Positions 24,301 to 42,300 of a DNA stretch of 64,000 bases are shown here, piece after piece (position 1 is the stretch's first letter; each line of letters begins with the position of its first letter). The stretch lies in assembly GCA_900239685.1 (NCBI GenBank), contig OENT01000202.1, positions 62,001 to 126,000 on the forward strand, given 5' to 3'. The stretch comes from Rotaria macrura (lineage: Eukaryota > Rotifera > Eurotatoria > Philodinida > Philodinidae). The notes under the pieces are model-generated. The model searched no databases, had not been told where the DNA came from, and saw only the letters and a list, made by a program, of their open reading frames with translations. Position numbers and translations under genes: made by a program.

Positions 24301-26730
24301 TGAAAAGTTGACTTCGATATTTTCACATTAGTGTAATCATTAGAAAATAATACGCTGAATTTAATCTTTGCGGTCGGTTGAGAATCTTTTCAAAGTCATG
24401 CATATTGTATTGTACCGCATTAAATTGAAATTCATCGAGATGGATTTTTCCTATCAGACAATGACTGTAGTATTCATTATTTCGTGTTATGCTTAACCAA
24501 ATAGAATCATAGAAACTGACGTCATTTTCTTTTAGCAATCGAAGTGAAACAAGTAATTAGGTAGCTGAAGAAAACATCCATGTAACTGATACTTACACTG
24601 AGTCGTGCTCAATATAAAAATATCTAGAAACTAATTTTTAATATTAGGTTAACTTGCAGAAAGCAAACGTTCAATTTTTGAGACAGTATTCTAATTTATC
24701 CGGACATAGTCTATATCTCATTCAAGGAGAAAGAGTTGTACATATCTTTTTCCTCCTGGTAAGATAATTAGCTTTGATTCGTTCATAGATCAATACATTT
24801 AAGTTGTGTATCAAATAGAATCGACTTAATTAGATTCTATACATGTTGATGTAAAAACAAAATATCGACAATGAAAGATTCGATATTGTCTTGGAAAGTC
24901 AGATGATCTTCAGCAAGTTGAAATCTGCATCGAAATGTCGCTTTACTAATCAGATCTAACTTAGAATAATGAAAATGGTTTTGAATTTCTAAACTGTTGC
25001 CTTTGTTTTGTTCGAAATATATTCAATTTCACTATTTTTTATCAATGAATTCAAGAGTTGAAAGTACTTGAGTGAGCCGGTGTTCAGATCGAGTGTAGTT
25101 CAGAAAGTCGTGAGCAGAATGAATTCTACTACCTAAGACAAGAACGATAAAAATCTGCAGCCATTTGTGACTGTTGCTATACAATAGTTGATGTTTTTTA
25201 CATAATGATCAGGGGAACCACCTCTCAAAAATTTCACGAAGAGAAAAATGTGTTCAAAACGTTACTAATGTTGTTGTTTGATGTTGACTACACACGAAAT
25301 TATTCGCTAGAAATACATTTCGCAATCATTTTTTCAATCGTGAATACTAGTTGTCTCTTAGCATTCATATTGAGTCTGATAGAGCACATTTCATTTAATA
25401 GATTTTTTTTTCATTATTTACATGAAATGCTTTTCACTTCTACGTTGTAGAATTCAATATTATTACTTAATATCGATATTAATAAAGATAAAATGGACAC
25501 TATTAACAGCATTTATCGTAATTATGTACAATAAGTTGCAGTACTGAAATTTCATTTCACATAAGCCTGTTTTAATAAAATATACGATAGTTCATTTTTA
25601 TTATGGCTAGAAAACCATAGCTCATGATAAATCAATTGTATCTATTCGACGAAGAATTTCGAATTGAAACGAGTTTGGATCGAATCGCAATGTTTTGCAG
25701 CGAAAAACAGCTATTCATCGGAATGGCTTGGAAGATAAACATGACTGATCTTATATCGCAAGTGAATAAGTTCACATTTCGCATTCATTTATGAAAGGTT
25801 TTTTATTATAAGGAAATTATTAAGAAACGAAGATATTCAATAGAAATTCATCAATTTTTATAAATGAACATCTTGTCTACAATGCTGATTATTTGTCAAA
25901 AGTAAAATATAGTCAACGTTATTTTCATTTCACATTGACTTAGAAAGAAATATTTCAATCACATAACAAATCATTTTACTGTTGAAATATATAAATATCT
26001 TTGTTATGTTAGAAAAGATGTAATATCATTATCCATGTCAAATCTTCTATCTATTCGTGTATCGACTTCAGAGAAGAAAAAAAGCAATAGCAGACACTGT
26101 ATTAATGTATACTATGATCGAGAAATACTAATGAAATTAAAATGATTCATTTTACTGAATCAGTTCTCTATGAATAGATATGACTAGAAATTAATAAGAC
26201 TACCATGTTTTAAATTTTTCGTCAATTAATCAATACAAATGAAAATTCATGGATCTAATTTAAAACAATTATAAAATATCTTTGATTTCATTAGTCTCCC
26301 ATTGCTCAAAGTCGACTATTCTACACAAAATCAAATTTGTTGAACAATATCAGTCGATACACTACTACGCCCACACCCGATACAATGTTATGTGTGGATA
26401 AAAAGCATCGTCATTGTTTTCCACAAATATGCAACTTTGAGTACAAAACAGCGATACAAGATTACAAGTCGAGCAATCCAACTTCACTCGATCCAATGGC
26501 AATATTTCAAAATATTTTCTCTCATTCAAATAGATTTTTAGATAATACTATAAGATCGAAATATGATTCGATTCGCATTGAACGATTCATTGCATTGATG
26601 AGAATAAGTTGTAGGCATAGAATTTAATATTGTCGTACTGAGAGAAAATCTGCTTGACGAAAATTGATCTACAATTAATTAGATAGCTAACGATTACTTG
26701 ATGGAAAGGAGCATGCATCATCAAAATAGT

Positions 26731-26764
26731 AAACATGAACTTTCATGTTAGAAAGTTCATGTTT
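26731..26764. repeat. Perfect 14-bp hairpin with 6-nt loop
   Basis: AAACATGAACTTTC, loop ATGTTA, then GAAAGTTCATGTTT, which is its exact reverse complement. No gene abuts it, so its role is unknown. Confidence 0.8.
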
Positions 26765-27399
26765 ATCTACTCATGAACGAATATCGTTTACAATATCAAC
26801 AACACGTTGCATTAAAATTTTATAATCACTAAGCAAAGGTATATGTATACCGTGTTTGATCAGATTTTAAAGACAGAAAAAGAACAAATGAAGTTCGAAT
26901 TACTCGATTCATTTGTGTTTTGGTATAATCCCCGATGATTACTCTTTTTGTTAGAGTAACTTACTAATATGTTCGAAGAAAAGAGGTTATATATAAGATT
27001 GAAGCTGTAGTTTTAAGTCTACCTCATTAAAGATCTTGAAAACGCTTCTCTACTCAACCATCCTCCTGTCCCTACTCTATCACTGGCATAAATAACAGGT
27101 ATTGTGCTATGTTTATCATACAAACAATATTTATTGAAGAAAGCCGAAATCAGAAAATGAAAACTGTAACACCGTTAAAATTATTAGTTCTGCTGGAAGA
27201 TTGGAAAAAAAAGATTGGAGTTTCCTCACAATCGATCGTCATTAGAAAAGAGCTATCAGTTGCTACAAACATAGCAAACGATATATATTCATATAAACGC
27301 CTCTAGTCTCAGAAAGTCCAAAGTTTTTGAACAATAATCAAATTTCTGCTTTTATCCTTGAAAAATACGACACACTTCCTCTTTCACAACATATGTAAT

Positions 27400-28330
27400 G
27401 GATGATTCCGAAGAAATTGCCGGTTTTTGATAGACTGTTTTCTGAAGCTAGATTGGATGAGAAAATTTCGTTCTGATGCCAAAACATAGAGCATTTTGTG
27501 TAGTTTATATCTATTGTATTCTTTGCAAAATTAGCATTTGTCCTTCTCTTGTATTAGTAAAGGTATTGGATACTACAAAAACATGTTTTGCTCAGCTGCA
27601 AAACGAGACACTTTTGAACTCCAATTTTTTGCCGATGAATTATAGTTCAGAAATTTATTCTTGTTGCGAAGCGATGCAGAATACTTCGATTTATCTGATG
27701 GTGTTTTGATGTTTTTAACGTTTAATTCCTCTACTTCATAAACGCAAAACATCAAGAAAATATCCTCCGTCAACGGACTCGCATTTTTCGTTGCCAATTT
27801 TTTCAAAACTTAGTTACCACAATAAACTACTCTTTTAATATCAACAGCTGCAAAATTTCAAGTTCTACAGAATGTTCTTCATTATAAGAGTTGAATTCCT
27901 TTTTTAAATTAATAATGAGCCTAAGATCTTATGTCTGATGTAAAAAAACGCATTAAAAATGAGCAATCAGATCTTATTTGCAAGCGGTGTTTCGGATGGA
28001 GAAATTTTATCCGCAGATTTGGTATTGACTCTCAAAAAAAGGATATGTCACTATTCTTTACAATACTATATTTGAATAGTGTATGTAAAACTATTGAACA
28101 AAGAAAACTAACCTTTGATTTCAGTAACATGCTAAGCAAATCATGCTTGTTTTTGTGGTATCCAGTAAGTTTACTAATACAAGAGAAGGACAAATGCTAA
28201 TTTTGCAAAGAATACAATAGATATAATCTACACAAAATGCTCTGTCTTTTGCCAACAGAACGAAATTTTCTTACCCAATCTAGCTGTAGAAAACAGCCTA
28301 TCAAAAGCGGGCAATTTCTCCGAGATCACC
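27400..28330. mobile_element. Inverted duplication: ~186-bp arms around ~556-bp centre, mobile-element remnant
   Basis: Sequence 27400-27585 matches the reverse complement of 28142-28330 with only scattered differences (close to nine bases in ten by eye). Shared words include GAGCATTTTGTGTAG and AATTAGCATTTGTCCTTCTC. The arms share an open frame read outward: TNANFAKNTID in both, then CSMFWHQNEIF in one and CSVFCQQNEIF in the other. The changes keep the frame open, which hints that the arm once coded for protein. The centre has 77-89-codon frames (27573-27806 -, 27931-28200 +) that were not recognised. Confidence 0.6.
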
Positions 28331-31300
28331 CGTTATATATATATATATGAAAGTATTTTAAAACAAAAAAGGTCAAGGATCTTCGGAACTTCGACAGTTA
28401 TCTTCACTCTGTGAAGCTATTTTTCGAAAAACATTTCGGGTTTTTTTCTTTTTTAGTTTTGTGAAAATTATCTCTTCACTTGAAGCACATCATGAAATGA
28501 ACTTTGTAATGTAGTTTATAAGCACGTTCCACAGTAACAACTTACATTCGATGATGCATGCTTTTGAAAAGATCATTTAAGTATAGGACAAATATGACAA
28601 TATTTTTTTATTGGTTAAAATGAAAACATGTATATCAAATTTTTTCCAGTTTTTTCTCTTACATCATATTTATTAATGACAAATATTGAAATAGCTCTCA
28701 CGAAGTTTAGTCTATTGAGGAAGATTTCTTTTTGGTTGAGAAGTTCAATAATTGAATCAGACTATTCATAGTTAATTTCTGAGTTGAAACAAACGAGATT
28801 AAGTTTAATGAACTGACATGATTCTTCTTTCTTATTTTCACAGTGTACGTGCACCAATGATCATCGACAGTGAATTCAAACAACTGTTAAAAGCCTTTTT
28901 GGCGAAAATCTATGCATCTTGATCGTTGTAACTCTTTGAAAAACCGATGTTAGAATGATTCACTTGAAGGAACTAAAATTCAACTATCAAGTACCTTGAC
29001 GGTTGTCTTCTTTTTGAAGTATTCGTCTAAAAATTTTATCACAACGTTTTGCATCACAACCATTCCTTCGTACAAACTACAGCATAAATAGCCTATTCGA
29101 ATACTAAATTTCATGCTTCAGTCATAAAACGTCACTTATAAACAACTCTTCTTTCTCTTCTTTATAACAAAACAAACTATTATTTCATACTGAGTAAAAG
29201 TTTGACAGCTGTATTATGTCTAACAAAGCATCTACCGTATGTTACTAAACAACCAAGTTACAGAACACCAAATTAAGTCAAGACTTCTCTTTTCGATATG
29301 CTTCTCATATTTTGTTTCAATACGTAACATCTTTTTTTAATTTAATCATTTTGAAATATAGTTCTTCCGAATGTTATTCTAATTTTGATTATTGCATTTC
29401 TTCTTCAATGACGCGTAGTACAACTTACCGTGAATTTATGAAGAATATACTTTGATATTGATTGATCATTTTTCAATCATATCAAAATCTGGCTTGTTCT
29501 CGAACACGTATATCCGCCACATCTAACGTATTGAATAATTGAAAAAAAAATTTGCCGTATGTAACAGTACATTACATACATTGATATGACACAATAAGAC
29601 AAATAAAATGAGAAAATGTCTTTTTCTTTATCCCAATGAGTCATTATGTAGTAAGTTTTCTTACATTCTTTGAATAGTGCTGATTAGAATAGCCTTGTTT
29701 TATAGGAAAGAAAATATGTTTACTATTCGAGAAAAATGACGTAATACCAAGTTTTCTTACAGATCATATTCATGATTCGATGAAATCTTGTTTATTGATT
29801 CAAAATAGTCTTAAAATCAAATACTAACTACTATAATAATATGGGTTCTTTCCATTTCGCTTTAAAAATCATACTAGAAAACCATTAGTCATATGGAAAT
29901 ATTACAAATTTTCGAGACTGACATATAAAAAAAAAATTTGAAATACAATCATACAACACAAGCATCGTTAGCCATTCTATTTCATCAAAAAATATCTTTG
30001 AGATGCTTGAAAAGAATGCCTTTTCTGCTTATGATTAAAACATCTGTCTTACATACTTATTAAGAAGAAACGTATTGTTTAATAACAAGGATATATGCAA
30101 AACATTATTTCTCATTTTCGACTAATTGACAAATACCTGGCTAATGTAAAATAAGAGTCAGACTTAATTCTAACTTGGAATAGAATACACAGGTAATATT
30201 TAGTTAGTAGAATTATCATGTCTTTTTAATCATCTGAATTTTAATACTGATTAATTAGATGTTTTTCCAGAATGTCTTATGAGGGTCTAGACGCGAGAAA
30301 AAAATTCCTTTTCTACACGGGTCTTTTGGTTGTTATCTACTAGGCGACATCAAACTGAAAAATATTTATAATTGATGAAAGACAGCAAATGAATTATTCA
30401 ATGTTTATTGATTGTTTCTATGTTGACGAGAAACTTTTTCTTCAATTTCTATTCATCCTTGAAAATAGAAACTTGATGTACCCGATAAAAAACTTACTAT
30501 CCCGACTATATATATTTAGAAACTGACAACTTTAGGATTAGACAAGCTTTTACTTGAAATCTGTCGCAGCTTCGGCTTGTGTTTCAGATAATCTTAAAGC
30601 TTTAAAAAAATAATTTAAGGATCACGATAATTTTTTTCTTTTCCTCTTCTTCGAGAAAAATTTTCTCTAGTCGAAAAACAAATGTTTTAATTCCTTTGAT
30701 TATTCAAGCGCCATCAATATATACTTATGTATTTATTTACTATAAAAGGTTTAATTTCTCCGAAGAATATCTCGTTCTATTCAACATCTGGATCATACTA
30801 CTAAATAAACATACTTAGTTTTTTCCATCTCAGAAAGTAATGCATATTTGATTGATTTTTTTCCATTAAAAAACTACATGTTTTTGAATGCTTTTATTCA
30901 TAATAAATTTATGGATGACTTTTTGTGTCACCAAAACACATTTAACAGAAATAGTTCAAAATTTTAACCGCATTAGTTTTCTAATGAAAAAATTTACTGA
31001 AGAAAAAGTTCCTCTTAAATAATTATTTTTACTCTTCTTTTTTTCTAATGAGTTTTATTCTGTAGAATTTTATAAATTTTCTGCAATTTATACTTCAAAA
31101 ACCATTGTCGACAGTAACTAAAATTCTATCATGAAATAAATAGATCTATGTTTCCAAATCAAAACCAACTATTTAGTGCAATATTTCCTTTCAAATACTA
31201 CCTTGATCTATTGTTTTCTGAATTAATTATTTATGATTTTTGTAAAATGAAAATTATTTCAATATACAAGCAATCCTGTCTTGCTAATTGTTCATCTGAG

Positions 31301-31600
31301 TAAACATACATATTTGTTTGCTTGACAATCTGCATAGGAATGTTACATGATTGTGTGAGTCATAATACATTGTATGTATGACCGTTGTCATTAACCAATC
31401 ATATAATTTTCGATATTTCATTTATTTATTTTAACATTTTTCTCTTCATTCTTTCCTAAGCTTGTCAAAACTGAATGCTTTTAAGTATTTATATTTATGT
31501 TTTATTAAAAAGAAAGTAGAAAAAGTAACTTAAAGTTTCTTCTTTTTCTTCGATTATGTATGTCAATTTGTTTTACAACAAACATTCTTTATTCTTTTTC
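28331..31600. other. Gene desert, part 2
   Basis: Very AT-rich with no open frame of coding character on either strand and no RNA gene recognised. A TGAGTCA word (reverse of TGACTCA) occurs near 29636. Confidence 0.55.
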
Positions 31601-33744
31601 TATTTGTCTTTATATACTTCTATTTGCTTTTACACTCCAGAGTGGTTTAATTTATCGATCAATTGATGAGAAAAAAAAAGCGGCCTTATTCTTTCGCCTT
31701 CTCTTATTCATTCGCTTTAGGTAGCGTTAATTGCCGTATGTATGTCATTGATGATGAAACTGATATGTTATCGTTTTTTTTACTACTCTCTCCATCCTCG
31801 CCATCTTTATCATCATTATTCGTTCTTAATAATAAGTATATAGATAGATATATAAATATATAAATAAGCTTGCTAAGGCATGAAATGATTCTTTTCTCTC
31901 GTCTACTACTACTGCCATGGATGTCATGAATGTGTAAATGCTTTTCAACGACTTCTTTTCCTTTTCTCCTCCCTTTATTTCTTACGAAGAATTATTTGCG
32001 TGGCTATATTACACGCTTTACATTCTTCATCATTTCTATCAGCGATTGGTCTTACCTTCATTATTCTTTTTTTTCTTTTTCTTTCTCATTCGTTTCTTTG
32101 TCTACAGCTTTTCTCTCGTCGTCTGCATCATGTTAACTGATTAGCACTTCTCTTTCCGAGCAAGAATGTATTTTGGCATGTGTCACTCGACGACAACGAT
32201 GATGATGATGAGCGTAGAGTGAGAAGAAACACAACCACTCCCGACTAATGTCAACAATATAGCGAAGTCACAATATATATATAAATTTTGTATGTATATA
32301 TATATATATATACATACATGTATGTATATGTGTGCATGCATACATACATTTAATCTCATTAGCTTACACATCACCAATTCTCTCTTTCATACATCTATTT
32401 GTTGCTATACATAATCACACCTGTAATGTACTTCAAATATTTGTCAATGAGAATGGCAAACATTCGCCGACGAATAAATGCATCGAGGTTAATAAAAAGA
32501 GTATTCAAATTTTTTATTAATAATAGTGATTCGTATTCACAGATAAAAAGTATGAGCGTAAGTATAAGCGTGTATGTGTGATGTGCATGTGTGTGTAGTC
32601 AGTAGGAATAGGAATGAACGATCGATGCGATGAAAGTGACACTTGAGAAGTTCGGCAAGCTCACGAACTGACTGACTTGATTAAATCAAAATAGTTCAAC
32701 GGACATATGCACACTCAAGAATATATATATATATATATATACGTTTATATATATATATATATCAGAGATCGACTATATAAGAGAGTAAGAGAAAAGAAAT
32801 AGATTCGGACATCTATAAATGACGACAATTACTCGTATTGTTAGAACACACACACATATACATATGTATATATGTGTACTAAGCAAACAAGAATGAAGGA
32901 GAGAGATATGTAGTTGAGCAGACTACACAATCTGCTTAAGATTTTAACTTATTTTCTCCATACAGAGATATATGTATACGTATACTATATTGTCTTCTTC
33001 TTTTTTTTTGTTTCTATGCATGCATGCATGATTCCATTTGCGTGTAATAGAAATTGAACGAAGAATGAAATAAGAAAGTAGTCGTTGCATGCGAATGAAT
33101 GTAGTTTGGTTTCATTCACTTTCATAGTCAGTTGAAGCTTCGCACCACTACATCGTTTAACTCGTTTTCTTTTTTCTATTGTCAATTATTATCGTAGCGC
33201 GGCATTGCGCTCTCCTTCGTTTCCTACTACCACTGCCATCATCATCAATCTTGGCTTGTTTCCGTTTCTCTTCTCCTCATCTTCTGCTTCTTCGCTTCAT
33301 TCATTCATTCATGTCTTTGATGAACAGAATAGTAACAACGGCACGGTAGGAAATAGGAAGAAGGCAGAAACTCGTAGCCTCTAGACACTGTTTGCACGTC
33401 ATCGACAACTCTCATCATTTTCATTTCTTTTTTTTTCTTCCTCTATTCACTTCTTTTCAGTATATATATATATATATATACAAATACGCACGTTCTGTTC
33501 TCAAGTGATCGCACACCTTGACATGATCAGTTAGTCGCAATATCACTGTATAGATGGATACATATACATTTACACACACATGTCAACTTAGATACACATG
33601 ACAATTTGCGATGGCTATCGCATCTTCTCGCTTTTCTATCTTGTTTTTCTTTCTTGTCCTTCATCGTCTACGTCTATTTGCATGAAGATTGATGTACATA
33701 CAAACGCATACACACACATCTATATATCTATATATCTATATATG

Positions 33745-33778
<34 letters not shown>

Positions 33779-35804
33779 CAACATCCGTATTGATTATCGT
33801 CGTGCTTGTTGAGAGGGTGAGATGAGAGAATTTTCTTGTTACTGTTATTGTTGTTTCTTTTAGCTACTAACAGTGGGCGAACATAGGTTTTTGTAATGAG
33901 AAAATGGAATGATTGTAGATAGTTTTCACTATAGATCAGAGTCAACCTATTATTTTCGAAGGATACTTGACATAATCAAATTATACTTTTGTCTGTAGAT
34001 AAATGTATGACTTTATTTTTTCGATCAATACCAAATGTCAAAAAGAATAATGCTCATTAAAGCAAGGATGTGTGCAAGAAACTTATGTGGCTACATCATT
34101 CCAATAACTATATCTTCATCATCCCCTATTTCTCATTTTCTTGTCGGTATTCTCGTCGTTGAAACGCTAATCGTTCTGTAAGCCTTCATCTCATCAAGCC
34201 ACGCACACGCATATATATATATATAGATATAAATACATATATATATATAGTCCCAGTCACACAATTATTTTGAATAAGCACGCGTAGTCATCGTGCGCTC
34301 TCGCTTTCAATACTCTATTACTGATGCGTGTTGTCCTTTGGGCATATATGTGTAACACGAACGACGACTTTTGATCTTTTTTGTTGTTTTCTATGCTCAT
34401 ATGATGGTAGTATTACTGGCCTTTTGTCCTCTTCATTCGCTCGGTCGCTCAATGCGACCGCGATTAATTAAGTATCTTTCCTCTCTTTCTCTCTTTTTGT
34501 TTCTCTATCCATGTCCATTCATCCATCTATCTATATCCCTCATGGTGTGTGTAAATTGGACACTTGTAGTCGAGGGGGAGAAAAGAAATGCATTCTCTTT
34601 TGTGCATCGTCGACGACTAGTGTGTTTTTCTTTTCCTGTATGTGTGTAACCTTATCGTTCGCCGGCAGCTTTAGCAGCAGCAGCCACTGCCGACAAGACG
34701 GCCGCTTCAGGTCACGACAACGACGATTATTTTCTCCCTTTCGCCTCATCGTCGCCGTCGTCGTCGATTCTCTTTTTCCGATGCGACGCGCGCTGCTGCT
34801 TTCTATCGCCGGCCAGCGTACACACATACTAATAGAAAATGATTAGAACATGTTCGTCGTTCATGCACACACACATGCTGTCGTGTTGTTCTAAGATAAT
34901 ATATCTCCGCTCTCCTTCTTTTCTTTTCTTTTCATACACACACTCATAATATGCATGCATGCATGCATTGACTCCTAACAGATAGTATTACTATTAGAGT
35001 ATCTGTTCCACTAGACTAGAGTTATATTTCATAACGATTTGTCATTGTCAAGGTCTCTGTTGTCTTATTCACGTGCTTTTCAATTATTACTCGGAATACT
35101 CTAGTTTACCCTTTTCTCTATGTCTGTCTCCTTCTAATTCAGTCACTCTCTTGGCGTAACATTCAACATTCATGAGAATCCGTCAAGTGCAGAATGTTGC
35201 TATTGGATGGGGTTGGTGGATTTGCATGTTTTCTGTTTATTCTCTTCTACTCTATTTTAGACCACTACATAAATCATGGCAACATGTCGATCGTCGTCAT
35301 CTTCTTGTTTGTTTAATTTCTTTTGGTAGTAGTCAAAAAAAAGAAGAACGAAGTATTCATTCATACACTTACTGTTAAATTTCATTCATATATATATATA
35401 TACATACATATTTAGCTTCGTTTTTGTTTTTCTTTGTCATTCACGTCTTATCCTTCAATTTCATTTTGCTTTTTTTCTACGTATATATATAAATGGTGAT
35501 GTTTGTGAATGTTAAAATTGTCACTTTTTGTTTCTGTTGTTTTTCTTTTACGTGTTGTTAATTCAACATCGCCATCGTGCGCATTTGAATAGTTAAAGCC
35601 GTCAAAATTCACTCACACACGAATCTCAAACTTGGTAGTAGCAGCTTGCAGCAATCATCGATTCATACATCGAAGTTGCACGACGACAATCTGTCAAATT
35701 ATAATAGTAGTAAAAAAAAAAAGAAGAGTAGTAGTGGAACCGTTCCCGGTTCACTTAATACCGGTAATATAAATACTGGTGGACAAGAAAAAACAACTGG
35801 AAAC
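31600..35804 (+). promoter_or_regulatory. Microsatellite-rich upstream region of Groucho/TLE
   Basis: The texture changes here from plain AT-rich to pyrimidine-rich (+ strand CTT/TCTTT runs) with many TA and CA microsatellites: 32291-32340, 32719-32762, 33460-33480, 33721-33779, 34211-34250. Short GC-richer patches occur, for example 34650-34830 with GCAGCAGCAG and CGTCGTCGTC. No coding exon is convincing. The position just before TLE and the resemblance to the region before the Sp gene suggest a long regulatory or 5'-untranslated region. That is an inference. Confidence 0.4.
33721..33779. repeat. TA/TATC microsatellite
   Basis: Almost pure TATATCTA and TATATA over 59 bp, the longest of a cluster upstream of TLE. 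Alternating purine-pyrimidine TA runs of this length can melt or extrude easily. Confidence 0.8.
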
Positions 35805-39262
<3,458 letters not shown>

Positions 39263-39335
39263 GAATGAGTTGTCTGAATACACACACACACACACGGTCG
39301 TGTTAAACAAAGAAAACACGTTTCTTCTTAGGATC

Positions 39336-39341
39336 AATAAA
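39336..39341 (+). terminator. Poly(A) signal AATAAA for TLE
   Basis: Canonical AATAAA 74 nt after the TLE stop, followed by T-rich sequence as expected for a downstream element. Confidence 0.6.
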
Positions 39342-42300
39342 TTTCCCTCAGTTCTTTTCTTGTGTTGTTTTTTTTTGTTTAAAACTCTGTTTCTGTAGAT
39401 CTGCGTTATATTCATTCTTTCTCCAGCATCCTACTGCCTCTCACACTCTTTAATTTTGTTTGCTTTCATTTGCGCGCCTATACAGTGAGTATATCTTCTC
39501 TCTATTGTCGCGGGTCAGATATTTCGGCATTTTTTTCTTCATGTGACCAATATTTGTCACTATTATATCCTTTAAATATATTTGTTTGTGTGCGTGGATC
39601 AATATTTGCCTATCTTGCTGTATTTGTATATAGAAAAAAAATTTCTTCACATGTTTCTATTGTGCATGTGTATAAATCCTTCTTTTTCCTGTTTCTTTGT
39701 TTGCTTGAACTATTATGAAGATTGAAAAAAAAATTCTGACTCGTATAATTGTGTTTTGTCTTTTTTTTCTTTCTTTCTTTTTGTGTTCGTAATTTATCTA
39801 TATATATATATATCAATATATATATATATAAATATATATTTACAAAAGAAATATCTGATCTGACGAAAAACAAAGATTTATGTTGTATTTTTGAGATAGA
39901 ATGGATAATAACCGATATGCATTCGGAGACAATGTGGAATTTTTCTTTTATTTCTTTTTACAAGAATAAAGAAATTCATTGATGTGTTACTTCGAAGATA
40001 TATTTTTAAAGTCTAATTGGTTTATCGCCTAGGACGCGACCAGTACTATTGTATGATTACTGATAACTAGAAATGTATTTAAATCATTGTTGAGGTTGTT
40101 GTAACGTAAGAATGGTAAATTCGTTAATCAACGAAACATCCTTATTCTATTTACAGGCAATTGAAGTCAATATCTATTCTTAGAGCCCTATTGATTGTAT
40201 AGTTAGACTAGGTATTAGAGCCGTTTGAGAAAAAAGCTTGAATTCATCAAAATTTATTTGTTTTATTTGAAGCTTGTGTTTTATCCAAATTTTAAGATGC
40301 TCAAATTATTCTAATGAGTTCGGCAGTATACTTATTCAAAACAAAACATTATTAAAAGTAGTTAGTAGTTATTTATTTCAATTCAAATAAATCTCCTGAA
40401 TTATTTCTCTTGATCTTTAAGTATTATGATTCAGCGCATGAAGGAATTTGTTTAGTTTTCGAGTTTTAGTAATTTCAACATAGGCAACTACATGTTAATC
40501 GTAGAATATTTCATTCTCTTTCTCTCTCTCTCTTTAAATATATATGAACGAAGTAGGTAATTGTTTTATGTTAAAAAGAATCGTTTTTGCATGTTCAAAG
40601 TCTGAAGAGTACTTAAGTAGTTAATTTAAGTTTTTTCAATACATATCTGTATCGAATAAATAGCTCTCTATTTAGAATTTTATATCATCCAAAAGTTACC
40701 TCGCATAAAATGATTCTATACGTTCGGTATTCTCACATTATTTTGCTTAGAAATGTACATAACTATAATAGTTACATTTAATCCGATGTTTTACGAACAT
40801 TCTGTTAATAAATCAATTTAGCAACCTAGTTTTGATCAAAAATTCACAATTCATCTCTATCTGTTTGCTTGTATATTCATTACAGAGATTCGAGACTCAT
40901 CAAGTTTTCCCTTTTTGTCTCACGTCTTGTGACCAATCGAGAATCCAATCAATCATGGCGCCAGGATAGGTACGAGTTAATTTTATCACTTGCCTACCAA
41001 CAATGTACTTTCCGATAAATGAATAGTATCTTTCTAGTTGTACCTCTCGATTTGGTGAAAGTACTTCTATCAGTGAATTTTAACTAATCGTAGTAATAAA
41101 TCAGTGTAGAAATACACCTTGACTATTGTATGATACTTCGATCACTTAGAGTATGAATTCAATCATAGATAATACGATACGTTGAACAAACTGTTGCTCT
41201 TATCTTGAGAACATTAATCGATCTTTCGTCTGAGACTTTTCGCGATTCTCTCGTTGTTGATCATATTTGTTCTTATACTTGACAAATATCTTATAAAAAG
41301 ATTTACGATTTGCTCGTAAGGAAAGATAAAATTCAAACAGCAATAAAATGTAAGAAAAAACGTATTACGAGCTGTTAAAATCAATCGCGCTTTCAAATTA
41401 TTATTATTAATAAAGATGTCACAAAGAAGAACTCAGATAATTATCGTCTCGTTTAAAAATTGCAACGCTGTATAAAGTTTAATGTGACAAAAATTTTGTA
41501 GAATGAGTTTATGTCGATACAAGACTAACTATACCCGAACATCGAATATTATATGTAATTAGATTTCTTGTTAAAGAATGTATTTCTTTGAATATTCTAT
41601 AACTTTTTAGATATTTTCCTTTTCCCTTCTCTCCTTCCATGAAACGGAATGTCAACAAGTTAAATGATAGTGACTGTTGTGCATATTTGCTGAGAAACGG
41701 CATCAAAAGATTGTTTTTATGACAGATACTAGACGAGGTGAGACGGTGGTAAGTCATTTTTTTGGTTCACTTACTAATCTTTGATCCATTAGTAAATTTT
41801 CTTCATCCTAAATGATTTTCAAAACAAATCTCAAAATTCTTCTGCAAATAGTCTAATTAATTTTGAACGGAAACATAGAGTGTTTCTCTTCTTGTGTAGA
41901 ATTATACTTCATATCTGCATGCTAAACTTTAATAAAACAAACAGAAGGTTAATGCTGTATTACCAGAAATACTCAGCTGTGCCTTCTAACTTTACATACT
42001 GCAGATAGCGACATCGATAGATTAAATGTCGCATACTGTATTATGTTTTGATTGATTATGATTTGACTCACTCACTTATTCGCTATCTAGTACTACCGTG
42101 CCGTACCGTGTATCAGCAGTGATTCATCAATGAATTCTCCCATTCATTCGAATGATAGAAAACAAGTTGTTCTTCAACTGTTGTAATACTTTTTTCGTTT
42201 CACAGCAGAACTTCGAAGTAACTTCCTCACCAGAGATCAGATAAGAATAAGCAAAAAGTCAATCATAGTGATAAAACTTGTTCACTTGTGCAAGAATTGT

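Larger units (their letters stand above)
22666..27399. other. Gene desert, part 1
   Basis: No supported genes. A 96-codon + frame at 26337-26627 (MLNNISRYTTTPTPD...) and a 71-codon - frame at 24323-24538 have no recognisable domain or splice context. Structured items within are the diverged duplicate at 23.0/24.1 kb and the perfect hairpin at 26731-26764, listed separately. Confidence 0.5.

Noticed and set aside
26337-26627. 96-codon open frame in the desert
   Set aside because: Longest frame there, but no domain, no splice partners in phase and no neighbouring coding exons were found.
31663-34846. Several open frames in the TLE upstream region
   Set aside because: They are low-complexity products of CT-rich and TA-rich sequence, on both strands, without splice context or domains.
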